From the NCBI RefSeq assembly GCF_012910955.1, contig NZ_WTVQ01000002.1:62001-126000 (forward strand): 64,000 nt of DNA, written 5' to 3'. A model generated the notes under the pieces. It worked only from the letters and a program-made list of their open reading frames with translations. It did no database searches and was not told the DNA's origin. This DNA is from Aromatoleum diolicum (lineage in GTDB: Bacteria > Pseudomonadota > Gammaproteobacteria > Burkholderiales > Rhodocyclaceae). The translations under genes were made by a program, and so were the position numbers. This document shows, piece by piece, positions 52,184 to 61,226 of this stretch. Numbering within the stretch: position 1 is the stretch's first letter; the number at the start of each line of letters is the position of its first letter.

Positions 52184-52774
52184 TCACGCCGCGGCGCGTC
52201 GGTCCGGAAAATCGATCATCATTTCGTGCTGACGACGGTCGGCAAAGAACCAGGGCTCGTGGGCGGCACGCTGCGTCCCGCCGGTGCGGGCACTCACCGA
52301 GGGGAAACCCGGTATGGCCGACAGGTTCGCCCGGGCGGCAGTCAGCAACGCGAAGCAGGACGCTGCGAGTGCATCGATGCGCTGGAGGTGCTCCGGGCTC
52401 AGCGGGGAAAATGCGTCCTCGGGATTCAGTGCCACGGAGGTCGAGGCCTGACGCAGCGACATCTCACCGATGGCCACATTCGCGGCCTCGATCTGAATCT
52501 GTTGCAGCCGTTCCCCCAAGGCCACGAGGACAGTGTTCATCCTGGTGATGGTCCGCATCGTCGGCAGATGGCGTTCAGAGCCCGACCGGGCGTCCGCCGC
52601 AGTCGTCTGCGAATCGGCCGATTCTTCGACGTTGCCGCCGGCCTCTTGCCACGCCAGCGTCGCACTCACCTGCTGTTCCCAGGAAACGCCATGGGTTTCC
52701 GGCAGGTCGAGCGGCGGGATGAACTCGCGCTCCAAATCTTCGGTCCGGATGCTTTTGGTCGTTACATTTTCCAT
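52184..52774 (-). CDS. Hypothetical protein
   Basis: 196 aa. The start at 52774 has a strong GGAGGAG site and the gene ends at a perfect Rho-independent terminator, so it is a real transcription unit. No signal peptide or TM helix. The N-terminal 75 residues are acidic and low-complexity (EESADSQTTAADARSGSE), then an alpha-helical region (TRMNTVLVALGERLQQIQIEAANV) that may form a coiled coil, and PLSPEHLQRIDALAASCFALL. I do not recognise a family. Confidence 0.7.
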   Translation of the reverse strand: MENVTTKSIRTEDLEREFIPPLDLPETHGVSWEQQVSATLAWQEAGGNVEESADSQTTAADARSGSERHLPTMRTITRMNTVLVALGERLQQIQIEAANVAIGEMSLRQASTSVALNPEDAFSPLSPEHLQRIDALAASCFALLTAARANLSAIPGFPSVSARTGGTQRAAHEPWFFADRRQHEMMIDFPDRRAAA

Positions 52775-53060
52775 TTCAAGTCTCCTCCAGTGATTTTCCG
52801 TTTACGGTCTGATGCCGACTGCGGTTCAGTCGCGACAGGAACGCGCCCAAGAAAACAATTTTGAACCACATTGACCGCATAACCGATACCGCCGTTCCAG
52901 TATTGTTGCGATCGATTGTTACAAGAGACGTACTCGACTTGGGGGCTGGCGAAATCGATACCGCAATCCCGCTTGCAGGGCGGATGGGCCGAATGCGCCA
53001 TGCGCGGCGGGCACGCAGGCCTTAGCCTAGCCGCCAATCGCCGGAAAGCTTGGGCGGGCC

Positions 53061-54764
53061 TTACGCGTCCAGGGTGTCGCGCACCGTCTGCGCGAGATCC
53101 TCGATCGCGTAGGGTTTGCTGATCAAGCGGACCTCGGAGCCCAGCGCTTCGAGCTGCTGGATCGCGTTGCCGGTGTAGCCGGAGGTGTAGAGCACCTTCA
53201 GCCCGGGGCGTCGCAGCTGTGCCTGGCGGGCGATCTCCGGGCCGTTCATGCCGCCGGGCAGGACGACGTCGGTGAAGAGGAGATCGACGTCGGGTTCCGC
53301 GTCGAGGATCGTGATGGCTGCCTTGCCGTGGGACGCCTCGAGGATGCGGTAGCCGAGTGCCGTGAGGAGACGGCAGACAAGATGCCGGACGTCCTCCTCG
53401 TCCTCGACGACGAGAATGGTCTCCCGGCCGGTAGGCTGCGGTACGGGCGCCTCGGCGGTCGTCGCCGTAAAATCGATCGGGCTGGTGAGCTCCGGCAGGA
53501 ACAGCTTCACCGTCGTGCCCATGCCCGGCTCGCTGTAGATCTTCACGTGCCCGCCCGACTGCTTGACGAAGCCATACACCATCGCGAGGCCCAATCCGCT
53601 GCCCTTGCCGGTGTCCTTAGTGGTGAAGAAAGGTTCGAAGGCCCGCGCCGCGACTTCCGGCGGCATGCCGGTGCCTGTATCGGACACGGCGAGCATCACA
53701 TAGGGTCCGGGATTCACGTCGCTTTCGAGCGCGGCATAGTGTTCGTCAAGCCGCACCGCGGCGGTTTCGATCGTCAGCGTGCCACCCTGCGGCATCGCGT
53801 CGCGTGAATTGACGGCCAGGTTGAGTAGCGCCGATTCAAGTTGCGTCACATCGGCCATCGCGCGCGGCAGATCCGCAGACTCGGCCACCATGATCTGCAC
53901 CTGCTCGCCCAGACTGCGCCGCAGCAGGCTCGCCATGCCGGCGATCATCTCGTTGAAATCCACCGGTACCGGCGCGAGCCGTTGCTTGCGCGAAAAGGCG
54001 AGGAGCGTCCGGTTCAGGTCGGCGCCGCGCTTCGCGGCCTTCAGCGCGCCCTTGATCAACTCGTCGGCCGCGGCGTCGCCCTGGACACGCCGCGCAAGGA
54101 GCTGCAGATTGCCCATGACGACCGTCAGCAGGTTGTTGAAGTCGTGCGCCACCCCGCCGGTGAGCTGGCCCACTGCTTCCATCTTCTGAGCCTGGTGCAG
54201 CGCCAGCTCGGCGGCGTGACGATCGGCCATCTCGGCCTGCAGCGCCGCGTTGGCCTGCTCAAGCTCGGCGGTCCGCTCGCGCACCCGCAATTCGAGTTCG
54301 TTGCGCGCTTCGTGCAGCGCCTGCTGGGCTTCGCGGCGCTCGGTGATGTCGCGGATGGACGCCGAAACGAGCACCCCTGCGTCGGTGTGCAGCGGGCTGA
54401 GGCTGATTTCGATGGGTACTTCGGTGCCGTCCTTGCGCCGGCCGGCGAGGTCGAGCCCGGTGCCCATCGGTCGCACCGAAGGATGTCCGATGAAGCGGTC
54501 GCGCTTTTCGACGTGGCCCGCTCGCGCCGATTCCGGCACCAGCATCTCGATCGCCATGCCGAGAAGTTCCTCACGCGGATAGCCGAAGAGATCCTCGGTC
54601 TGCGCATTCACCAGCACGATCCGGCCGGCCCGGTCGACCACCACGATCGCATCCGGCGCCGCTTCGATCAGCTCGCGGGAACGCCGTTCGAGAGCCTTCT
54701 GGGCCAGGCTGACCCTGAGTCGGGCAATCTGAACGGCAGATGATTTCTTGGCGTTTTTCATCAT
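53061..54764 (-). CDS. Hybrid sensor histidine kinase with PAS and receiver domains
   Basis: 567 aa, no TM helix, so cytoplasmic. Layout: PAS at about 30-150 (SRELIEAAPDAIVVVDRAG), a coiled-coil linker (RELEL... to EQANAALQAEMADR), HisKA with the phospho-His in VAHDFNNLL near residue 205, HATPase (NLAVNSRDAMP, DTGTGMPPEVAARAFEPF, GLGLAMVYGF), and a C-terminal receiver with Asp in FTDVVLPGG near 498 and Lys in ISKPYAIEDL. The signal and partner are unknown; no response-regulator gene is next to it. Confidence 0.92.
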   Translation of the reverse strand: MMKNAKKSSAVQIARLRVSLAQKALERRSRELIEAAPDAIVVVDRAGRIVLVNAQTEDLFGYPREELLGMAIEMLVPESARAGHVEKRDRFIGHPSVRPMGTGLDLAGRRKDGTEVPIEISLSPLHTDAGVLVSASIRDITERREAQQALHEARNELELRVRERTAELEQANAALQAEMADRHAAELALHQAQKMEAVGQLTGGVAHDFNNLLTVVMGNLQLLARRVQGDAAADELIKGALKAAKRGADLNRTLLAFSRKQRLAPVPVDFNEMIAGMASLLRRSLGEQVQIMVAESADLPRAMADVTQLESALLNLAVNSRDAMPQGGTLTIETAAVRLDEHYAALESDVNPGPYVMLAVSDTGTGMPPEVAARAFEPFFTTKDTGKGSGLGLAMVYGFVKQSGGHVKIYSEPGMGTTVKLFLPELTSPIDFTATTAEAPVPQPTGRETILVVEDEEDVRHLVCRLLTALGYRILEASHGKAAITILDAEPDVDLLFTDVVLPGGMNGPEIARQAQLRRPGLKVLYTSGYTGNAIQQLEALGSEVRLISKPYAIEDLAQTVRDTLDA

Positions 54765-55175
54765 TTACACCTCACGGGTGCCGAATCACGCCTCGCGGCG
54801 GGGCAGATTTCGATTCGTGACATCGTAGTCCGGTTCGCCTCGCGGTCCGGCGTTAATCGATCACATTGGCGGGCGACTATAAAACCCCTTCCGCGGAGCC
54901 GGGCCGCAGCTTCGATGTCAGTGGTCGGGCAGGAAAGAAATCAGAACGTGATTGTGCACAGGATAGGAGGATCGCAACGTACGCGTACAGCTAAACCACA
55001 CCACGTCGGATATCGCCACAAGCGGCGGTGGCAGCAGACCACACAGCAATCGCCGGCCTGCCAAACCCCGTGCCATTCGGCCCCAAGCCTGGCGTCCGGC
55101 TCGACAATTTCGGCTACTTGACTTTTGGGACTTACGGGCCACAATACCATCCATACAGATGGCAAGGGGATGGTG
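54765..55175. other. 411-bp intergenic region
   Basis: Between the divergent sensor kinase and the CopG gene. It holds a TATAAA at 54878, a TTGACT at 55118 that could be a -35 element, and a perfect GTACGCGTAC palindrome near 54979. No gene, tRNA or clear regulatory RNA was found. Confidence 0.4.
55147..55162. promoter_or_regulatory. CCATC-N6-GATGG inverted repeat
   Basis: Perfect 5-bp arms, 14 bp before the CopG ATG at 55176 and next to the possible TTGACT promoter element. CopG proteins often repress their own gene from such a site. Confidence 0.35.
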
Positions 55176-55592
55176 ATGAGTGTTCACGAGCTTCGCCCGA
55201 AGGCTGGAGAAACGACCGAGAAAATCACGATCAACCTCGGGGTCGTCGACCTCGGGCAGATCGACCTGCTGGTCCAGGAAGGTTTCTATTCGAATCGCAC
55301 CGATCTCATCCGCACGGCGATCCGCAATCAGTTGGCCACCCATGCCGACGTGATCCGGGACACGGTCGCCCGCAAGACTTTCGTCCTCGGCCTGCAGCAC
55401 TACACCCGCCGCGATCTGGAGGCGGTGCAAGCGGCCGGACAGACCTTGCAGATCCAGGTGCTGGGCCTCGCCAGCATTGCCGACGATGTACCTCCCGAAC
55501 TCGCGCTGGCCACGATCGATTCGATCGTCGTGCTCGGCGCGCTACATGCCAGTGCAGCAGTCAAGGCTGCGTTGGCAGACCGAATCAGGTGA
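55176..55592 (+). CDS. CopG-family ribbon-helix-helix regulator
   Basis: 138 aa; start at 55176 because AAGGGGA lies 5 bp before it. An RHH-type DNA-binding region is near the N-terminus: EKITINLGVVDLGQIDLLV (beta strand and first helix) then YSNRTDLIRTAIRNQL (second helix). The remaining 90 residues (LGLQHYTRRDLEAVQAAGQ, then VLGLASIADDVPPELALA) could form an effector or oligomerisation part. The esterase gene follows after 31 bp, so this is probably its regulator. The pair of CopG-type protein and PHB-depolymerase-like esterase is seen in related bacteria, from memory. Confidence 0.82.
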   Translation: MSVHELRPKAGETTEKITINLGVVDLGQIDLLVQEGFYSNRTDLIRTAIRNQLATHADVIRDTVARKTFVLGLQHYTRRDLEAVQAAGQTLQIQVLGLASIADDVPPELALATIDSIVVLGALHASAAVKAALADRIR

Positions 55593-55623
55593 CGCAGTTG
55601 CGCCACGCCAGGAGATTCACCAC

Positions 55624-56955
55624 ATGAATGCACGACTCAACTCCGATTTACTCGAGGCCACACGCCTGACGCGGGCGGGCCAGTTGTTCGAAGCGACGGC
55701 GCTCATTCAACGCGCGCTTCGCGGCGCCGCGGCGCCCGATGTTGCGGCCGACACCGGGGCCGCAAGCCGCACCGCGGAACCGCCGATCGAGGGGCACTGC
55801 CGCGTCATCGACACCGGCCCCTTCGTGGCGGGCACCGAACCGCCGGACGCCCCCCCCGATCACCTGCACGGTCCCGGTGCGCCAACCGGTGAGCACACCT
55901 TCGCGCCCCCGCCGCCACGCTTCGGCGCAGCCCTGCGCGAGAAATTGTTCAAATTCCGCAGCCCCGCGCCGGCGTTCGAACCGATCGTTCCCGAGCGCGT
56001 GCCCGACGCCGTGCCGGACGGTGCCCGCTTCATCACCGGCTCGTACACGAACCCGGCGGGTACGCGCAGCTACAAGTTGTACGTACCGAGCGCTTATCGC
56101 GGGCAAGCGCTACCCTTGATCGTCATGCTGCACGGCTGTACGCAGAATCCCGATGATTTTGCCGCTGGCACCCGCATGAACGAGCAGGCCGAGAAGCAGC
56201 CCTGCCTCGTTCTCTATCCCGCCCAATCGGCCCACGCGAACGGGTCGAAATGCTGGAACTGGTTCAAGCCTTCGGACCAGCGAGCCGACGCGGGCGAACC
56301 GTCGCTGATCGCCGGCATGACCCGCGAGGTTGCAGCCAGCTTCAACGTCGATCCGCGGCGCATCTACGTCGCAGGCCTGTCGGCCGGTGGCGCGATGGCG
56401 ACGACGATGGCGATGACCTACGCCGATATCTATGCCGCCGCCGGCATCCATTCCGGATTGCCTCACGCCACCGCGCACGATCTGCCGTCGGCGCTCGCCG
56501 CGATGCAGGGAAACGCGGCGCCCGCCCGCCGCGGGACGACCCGCGCTGACACGGGCCGACCGGCTGTGCGCGCGATCCCGATCATTGTTTTCCACGGCGA
56601 CCGGGATGCGACGGTACATCCCCGCAACGGGGAGCAGGTGATCGTGCAGTTTGCGTCGTCCGAGGCCCGCGCTTGCGAGCGGCCCGAGACAGATGCGAAC
56701 CCGCGCGTGAACGTGGAACGGGGCCAGGTGCCGAATGGCCGCGCCTACACGCGGACCACCTATCACCACGCGAGCGGCTCACCACACGTCGAGCAATGGA
56801 CGATTCACGGTGCCGGTCACGCATGGTCCGGCGGCAGCACGCGGGGCACCTACACCGACCCTCGGGGACCGGACGCGACGGCGGAAATGCTGCGCTTCTT
56901 CTTCGCGCATTCTTTGGACGAGATTTCTGCACGGAACACAGCGTCGCCCGAGTGA
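55624..56955 (+). CDS. PHB-depolymerase-family esterase
   Basis: 443 aa, alpha/beta-hydrolase of the poly(3-hydroxybutyrate) depolymerase/feruloyl-esterase-like family. The oxyanion region is LIVMLHGCTQNPDDFAAG, the catalytic Ser is in GLSAGGAMA near residue 255, the Asp is in HGDRDATVHP and the His in GAGHAWSGG. The first 130 residues are a low-complexity Ala/Pro-rich segment without a signal peptide, which suggests an intracellular enzyme. It probably acts on short polyester or acyl esters; PHB itself is a guess. Confidence 0.87.
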   Translation: MNARLNSDLLEATRLTRAGQLFEATALIQRALRGAAAPDVAADTGAASRTAEPPIEGHCRVIDTGPFVAGTEPPDAPPDHLHGPGAPTGEHTFAPPPPRFGAALREKLFKFRSPAPAFEPIVPERVPDAVPDGARFITGSYTNPAGTRSYKLYVPSAYRGQALPLIVMLHGCTQNPDDFAAGTRMNEQAEKQPCLVLYPAQSAHANGSKCWNWFKPSDQRADAGEPSLIAGMTREVAASFNVDPRRIYVAGLSAGGAMATTMAMTYADIYAAAGIHSGLPHATAHDLPSALAAMQGNAAPARRGTTRADTGRPAVRAIPIIVFHGDRDATVHPRNGEQVIVQFASSEARACERPETDANPRVNVERGQVPNGRAYTRTTYHHASGSPHVEQWTIHGAGHAWSGGSTRGTYTDPRGPDATAEMLRFFFAHSLDEISARNTASPE

Positions 56956-57008
56956 TCGAGTGCTACGTGCTCTCGCGCCGGCGATTGCAGTGACGGGTCG
57001 CCGGCAGC

Positions 57009-57497
57009 TTATTCGGCCAAATTGAAACCGGAATCCTGTTTCCCGAAAAGGCGCAGATCGGTGATGAATTCCTGCGGCTGCCCGATCGCGATTTTTGCAA
57101 ACGACGGGTGTAACGGGTTCAGCAGGTAGTTGGTTTCCGAGGGAATCACGGCGCTCGGCACGGCCAGCACGGCGGCCGACTTGCGTTTACCCCATTCGCT
57201 GCCGATGGCCTGCAACTGCTCGCGCGCGGCGAGACTGCGCCAGTCGTCGGGGAGCTCTTCGGCAACGATGCGCTCGATCTTCAGGTTTTTGGGCAGCGTG
57301 GCCGGGATCATGACGTAGCGGGCGCGCAGCGGTTCGTCCTGCACGAGCATTTCGAGCATCGCCAGCGACTGGCTCCCGGCGGTGTACACCATCGGCGTGC
57401 CCTTGCGGTTCCAGCGTCCGCCGTACAGGCGGGCCCCCTCGCCCGAGAATGCGGTCTCGGCGAAGCGGGCCGTCAGCAGCCGCCACACCGTGAGCAT
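57009..57497 (-). CDS. RES-domain toxin (NAD+ phosphorylase family)
   Basis: 162 aa. Family members degrade cellular NAD+. Blocks seen: LTVWRLLTARFAETAFSGEG with LYGGRWNRKGTPMVYTAG (the RES signature with conserved Arg and Glu/Ser residues), then MLEMLVQDEPLRARYVMIP and SETNYLLNPLHPSFAKI. The start at 57497 overlaps the antitoxin stop by 4 bp. The last 30 residues match the conserved end of such toxins. Convergent with the esterase gene. Confidence 0.9.
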   Translation of the reverse strand: MLTVWRLLTARFAETAFSGEGARLYGGRWNRKGTPMVYTAGSQSLAMLEMLVQDEPLRARYVMIPATLPKNLKIERIVAEELPDDWRSLAAREQLQAIGSEWGKRKSAAVLAVPSAVIPSETNYLLNPLHPSFAKIAIGQPQEFITDLRLFGKQDSGFNLAE

Positions 57498-57952
57498 CAG
57501 GCGAAAACGCCGTGCTCGATGCGCCCCAGTGTATCCAGCACGCTTTCCGCGCCGATGTCGGTGTCCATCAGGGACAGCGGGATGACCCCGGCGAGCGCCG
57601 CGTTGGGCGATTTCAGCCAGTTCAGGGCCGCGTCCAGATCCTCGAAGACCGCGTCGGCGCGCTCCACCACACGCGCCAGGCGCACCAGTCTGGCCGACTC
57701 CTCGCTGTTGAGCGTGCCCTCCTTCTTGCGCCGGGCCAGGGTACGCTCGGGGATGCCGAGTGCAACGGCAAGCTCGGCCTGGGTTACGCGCAGGGTTTTC
57801 GTCACCGCATCGACGGCTGCCGAGGAAATTCCCCGGCGAATGACCGACACCCAATCCAGCGCGGTACGCGGCTTCGCGTGCAGCACGCCGATGCCGCCGA
57901 GCAGCGATTCGATGGAGTGACCGACAGGGATGGTTGCTGCGTGTGATGTCAT
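57497..57952 (-). CDS. Xre/MbcA/ParS-type antitoxin
   Basis: 151 aa, partner of the RES toxin. The middle (DAVTKTLRVTQAELAVALGIPERTLARRK) is an HTH, and the C-terminal part (ARVVERADAVFEDLDAALNWL then DTDIGAESVLDTLGRIEHG) is the DUF2384 toxin-binding domain, which contacts the toxin active site. The start at 57952 is used; a second ATG upstream adds four residues. The toxin follows in the same transcript, with translation coupled by overlap. Confidence 0.9.
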   Translation of the reverse strand: MTSHAATIPVGHSIESLLGGIGVLHAKPRTALDWVSVIRRGISSAAVDAVTKTLRVTQAELAVALGIPERTLARRKKEGTLNSEESARLVRLARVVERADAVFEDLDAALNWLKSPNAALAGVIPLSLMDTDIGAESVLDTLGRIEHGVFA

Positions 57953-58073
57953 GCTTGCACCCACTTATTGCCAACTGGCATCCAGTATAGGCAATTTTGG
58001 CGCAACCAGCCAATTCGACCGCACGCTGATCGGCCGCAGTCCGGGCACGTTACGCCCGGGATCCGTTGTGCCA

Positions 58074-58979
58074 TCAGGGGTCCTGCATCAACTCCCGGTG
58101 CATGCGCACGGCGGTCACCCGCGGGCGCACGACGAGGCCACGCGCCTGCACGTTGGCACGCGTGAAGGCGGCGCCCAGCAGGAGGATCAGCGACGAATAA
58201 TTGACCCACATCAGCAGCAGCACCAGCGAGCCGGCCGCGCCATAGGTCGATGCGGTGGCCGTCGTCGACAGATAGAGCGCGATCAGTGCCCGGCCAAACG
58301 CGAACAGCAATGCTGTCACGAAGGCCCCCAGCCACACGTCGCGCCAGTCCAGCACGACATCCGGCAGCACGCGGAAGATCGTCGCGAACAGCAGCGTCAC
58401 GACGAACAGCGACACCACGCTGTCGAGCCCGAGCAGCAGCGGCGCCGGAACCGGCACCCGGTCCTGCGCGAACACCACCAGCGCCTGCACCAGCACACTG
58501 AGCAGCAGCGACACCAGCAACACGAAACCGATCCCGAGTACCACGGTCAGGGACAGCAACCGCCCCTTCAGGTAGATGGAGACACTGCTGCGCGTCGGCC
58601 GCGGGGCCACGCCCCAGATCGCATTCAGCGCGTTCTGCATCTGCGCGAACACCGTGGTCGCACCGAACAACATCGCCCCGATCCCGGCGAGCGTCGGCAG
58701 GATGCCGCTGCGTTCGATGCGACTGCCCTCCACCGCCGTCTGCACGGCTGCCGCCGCCTCCGGCCCGATCGCAGCCTCCAGTTGCTGCGCGATCTGGCCC
58801 TGCGCCGCCTCATCGCCCAGCACCAGTCCGACGATGGTCACGGCGACGATCACCACTGGTGCAATGGAAAACACGGTGAAGAAAGCCAGGGCCGCGGCAT
58901 GCACGAACACCTGCGCCTCCAGCCACAAATGCACTGTCGCCTTCATCACTCCGAACCAGTAGCGCAGCCAGTCCCTCAT
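58074..58979 (-). CDS. YihY/BrkB-family inner membrane protein
   Basis: 301 aa with about six TM helices: ALAFFTVFSIAPVVIVAVTI, LSLTVVLGIGFVLLVSLLL, VSLFVVTLLFATIFRVL, GAFVTALLFAFGRAL and GAAGSLVLLLMWVNYSSLILLLG are clear. The AALAFFTVFSIAPV and YGAAGSLVLLLMWVNYSS segments are signatures of the family formerly called ribonuclease BN. Its function is unclear. It is alone, convergent to nothing and 94 bp from the RES/Xre unit. Confidence 0.9.
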   Translation of the reverse strand: MRDWLRYWFGVMKATVHLWLEAQVFVHAAALAFFTVFSIAPVVIVAVTIVGLVLGDEAAQGQIAQQLEAAIGPEAAAAVQTAVEGSRIERSGILPTLAGIGAMLFGATTVFAQMQNALNAIWGVAPRPTRSSVSIYLKGRLLSLTVVLGIGFVLLVSLLLSVLVQALVVFAQDRVPVPAPLLLGLDSVVSLFVVTLLFATIFRVLPDVVLDWRDVWLGAFVTALLFAFGRALIALYLSTTATASTYGAAGSLVLLLMWVNYSSLILLLGAAFTRANVQARGLVVRPRVTAVRMHRELMQDP

Positions 58980-59135
58980 CGTCCGTCACCCGCTCGTCGT
59001 TCAGATTCCTCTTTTATCCGATGCATGCCGCATCGGGCAAGCGTTGCGCACGCGACATCCCTTCGCGGCGTCGCCAACAGGCGCGGACGATCGCGACGGT
59101 CCGTCGCCACGCCCGGCCGCCCGGACTCGATTGGC

Positions 59136-59648
59136 TCAGAACGTAACGGGCGGTCCCGCCCACGCTTCGTCTCGCGGGCGCGCGCGCGCCAGCGCATCCG
59201 CGGCATCGCACCAACCCTCGCAGGCATTGCGCCCGCCGTAGCGGCGCCAGAAGTTCAGCAAGCCCTTGCACTTCGCATAAAAGCGGAAGAACCGCAGCAC
59301 CGCACTGCGTTCGCTCGGGCTCGGGCGATGATCGCTGCACACGAGTTTGTCGTCCACCATGCCGCGGTCGACCAGGATCACGGCGCCCCAGGCGCTGGTC
59401 TTGAGGCGGGTTCCGCGCGGCAATCGGGGGCCGAGCACCAGTGCGTCGAGCAGATCGCCCTCCTGCCCGAGGTAATCGGGTACGGAGCCGTAGTTGAACG
59501 GGCACGGCAGCGGCGAGATGAAGTCGATGTGACCGGTGGAGCCGCGTTTTAGAAAACTTCCGCGCGGAATCTCGATCACTACCTCCAGCTCGAGCGCTGC
59601 GGGCACTGCCTCGTCGCTCCGGCGGCGATTGAAGTTTGCGTCGTTCAT
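59136..59648 (-). CDS. Family I inorganic pyrophosphatase, divergent
   Basis: 170 aa, similar length to E. coli Ppa (176). Recognised from VVIEIPRGSFLKRG, FNYGSVPDYLG, QEGDLLDALV, DRGMVDDKLV and FFRFYAK. By eye against Ppa, Glu20, Lys29, Tyr55, Asp67, Asp70, Asp97, Asp102 and Lys104 seem conserved, but Glu31, Arg43, Asp65 and Lys142 positions read Gly, Phe, Glu and Ala. It may therefore be slow or act on a related compound. The gene is divergent from eutB. Confidence 0.8.
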   Translation of the reverse strand: MNDANFNRRRSDEAVPAALELEVVIEIPRGSFLKRGSTGHIDFISPLPCPFNYGSVPDYLGQEGDLLDALVLGPRLPRGTRLKTSAWGAVILVDRGMVDDKLVCSDHRPSPSERSAVLRFFRFYAKCKGLLNFWRRYGGRNACEGWCDAADALARARPRDEAWAGPPVTF

Positions 59649-59742
59649 GCTGCAAGCCTACGCCTGTCCGCCCCGAACCACTATCGCGGGACGGAATCTC
59701 GGAGCAGTATTCCGAGCAGGCCGCGCAACGGCCAATCGGGGG

Positions 59743-61140
59743 ATGGAAATGGCCTACGCGTGCGCCATCGGCACCCGCAACCACCGCTTCGCCGACCTTC
59801 GCGAGCTGCTCGCCAAGGCGTCGCCGCCACGCTCCGGCGATCAACTCGCGGGGATCGCCGCGGCCAGCGCCGTCGAGCGCATGGCGGCGCGCATGTGCCT
59901 GGCCGATGTGCCGCTCGCCACCTTCCTCGGCGAGCCGCTGATTCCATATGAGACGGACGAAGTCACCCGCCTGATCCTCGACAGTCACGACGCGGCGGCC
60001 TTCGCCGAAATCTCGGCGCTCACCGTCGGTGACTTCCGCGACTGGCTGCTCGCCGACACGACCGATAGCGCCACGCTCGCCCGCGTCGCACCGGGCATCA
60101 CGCCGGAAATGGCGGCCGCGGTCAGCAAGCTGATGCGCAACCAGGATCTGATCCTCGTCGCCAGCAAGTGCCGCGTCGTCACGCGCTTTCGCAACACCAT
60201 CGGCCTGCCGGGGCATCTGGCGGTGCGCCTGCAGCCGAACCACCCCACCGACGATCCGAAGGGCATCGCCGCGTCGATGCTCGACGGTCTGCTATACGGG
60301 TGCGGCGATGCGGTGGTCGGTGTCAATCCGGCGGGCGACAACCTGCAGGCCATCATCAGCCTGCTGCACATGCTCGACGAGGTGCGCAGCCGCTTCGACA
60401 TTCCCACCCAGACCTGCGTGCTGACGCACGTCACCAGCACGCTGCAGGCGATCGAACAGGGCGCGCCGGTGGACCTCGTGTTCCAGTCGATCGCCGGCAC
60501 GGAAAAAGCGAATGCGGCGTTCGGCGTCAGCCTCGCGCTGTTGCGCGAGGCGCGCGACGCGGCCTTGTCGCTCGCACGCGGCACGCTCGGCGACAACGTG
60601 ATGTATTTCGAAACCGGCCAAGGCAGCGCGTTGTCGGCCGATGCGAACTTCGGCGTCGATCAGCAGACCTGCGAGGCGCGCGCGTATGCGGTGGCGCGCG
60701 AGTTCAAGCCGCTGCTCACCAATACCGTGGTCGGCTTCATCGGCCCCGAATACCTGTACGACGGCAAGCAGATCATCCGCGCCGGGCTCGAGGATCATTT
60801 CTGCGGCAAATTGCTCGGCGTGCCGCTCGGCTGCGACGTCTGCTACACGAACCACGCCGAAGCCGACCAGGACGACATGGACACGCTGCTGACGCTGCTC
60901 GGCACGGCCGGCGTCACTTTCATCATGGGCGTGCCGGGCGCCGACGACATCATGCTCAACTACCAGAGCACCTCATTCCACGACGCGCTCTACCTGCGCG
61001 CCCTGCTCGGCTTGCGGCGTGCGCCCGAATTCGAAGCCTGGCTGGAGAAGATGCAGGTCACGGACGCCGCCGGCCGGCTGCTGCGCGGCCCCTCGCCGCC
61101 CTTGCTGGCTGCCGTCGGCGCTCTCGGAATCGGTGACTAG
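59743..61140 (+). CDS. eutB: Ethanolamine ammonia-lyase, large subunit
   Basis: 465 aa, near the usual 453-466. The start is 59743 or 59749 (the ribosome-binding run of Gs favours the latter). It uses adenosylcobalamin to convert ethanolamine to acetaldehyde and ammonia. Recognisable blocks: LVASKCRVVTRFRNTIGLPG, RLQPNHPTDDPKGIAASML, FQSIAGTEKANAAFG, YFETGQGSALSADANFGVDQ and IMGVPGADDIMLNYQSTSFHD. The small subunit follows after 86 bp. No microcompartment or EutA-like gene is present in the window, so this is probably the cytosolic, non-compartment form, giving nitrogen from ethanolamine. Confidence 0.94.
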   Translation: MEMAYACAIGTRNHRFADLRELLAKASPPRSGDQLAGIAAASAVERMAARMCLADVPLATFLGEPLIPYETDEVTRLILDSHDAAAFAEISALTVGDFRDWLLADTTDSATLARVAPGITPEMAAAVSKLMRNQDLILVASKCRVVTRFRNTIGLPGHLAVRLQPNHPTDDPKGIAASMLDGLLYGCGDAVVGVNPAGDNLQAIISLLHMLDEVRSRFDIPTQTCVLTHVTSTLQAIEQGAPVDLVFQSIAGTEKANAAFGVSLALLREARDAALSLARGTLGDNVMYFETGQGSALSADANFGVDQQTCEARAYAVAREFKPLLTNTVVGFIGPEYLYDGKQIIRAGLEDHFCGKLLGVPLGCDVCYTNHAEADQDDMDTLLTLLGTAGVTFIMGVPGADDIMLNYQSTSFHDALYLRALLGLRRAPEFEAWLEKMQVTDAAGRLLRGPSPPLLAAVGALGIGD

Positions 61141-61226
61141 GATGAAACACCCCCCCACGCTCACTGCGTCCGAGAAGGGCCGGCTTTGCACAGCCGACCC
61201 GTTCGGCAGGCCCGGCGCGTACTGAC

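Noticed and set aside
56977-57005. GCCGGCG/CGCCGGC hairpin between the esterase and RES toxin genes
   Set aside because: Seven-base stem with a 15-nt loop and no T-run; too weak in GC-rich sequence to list as a terminator.
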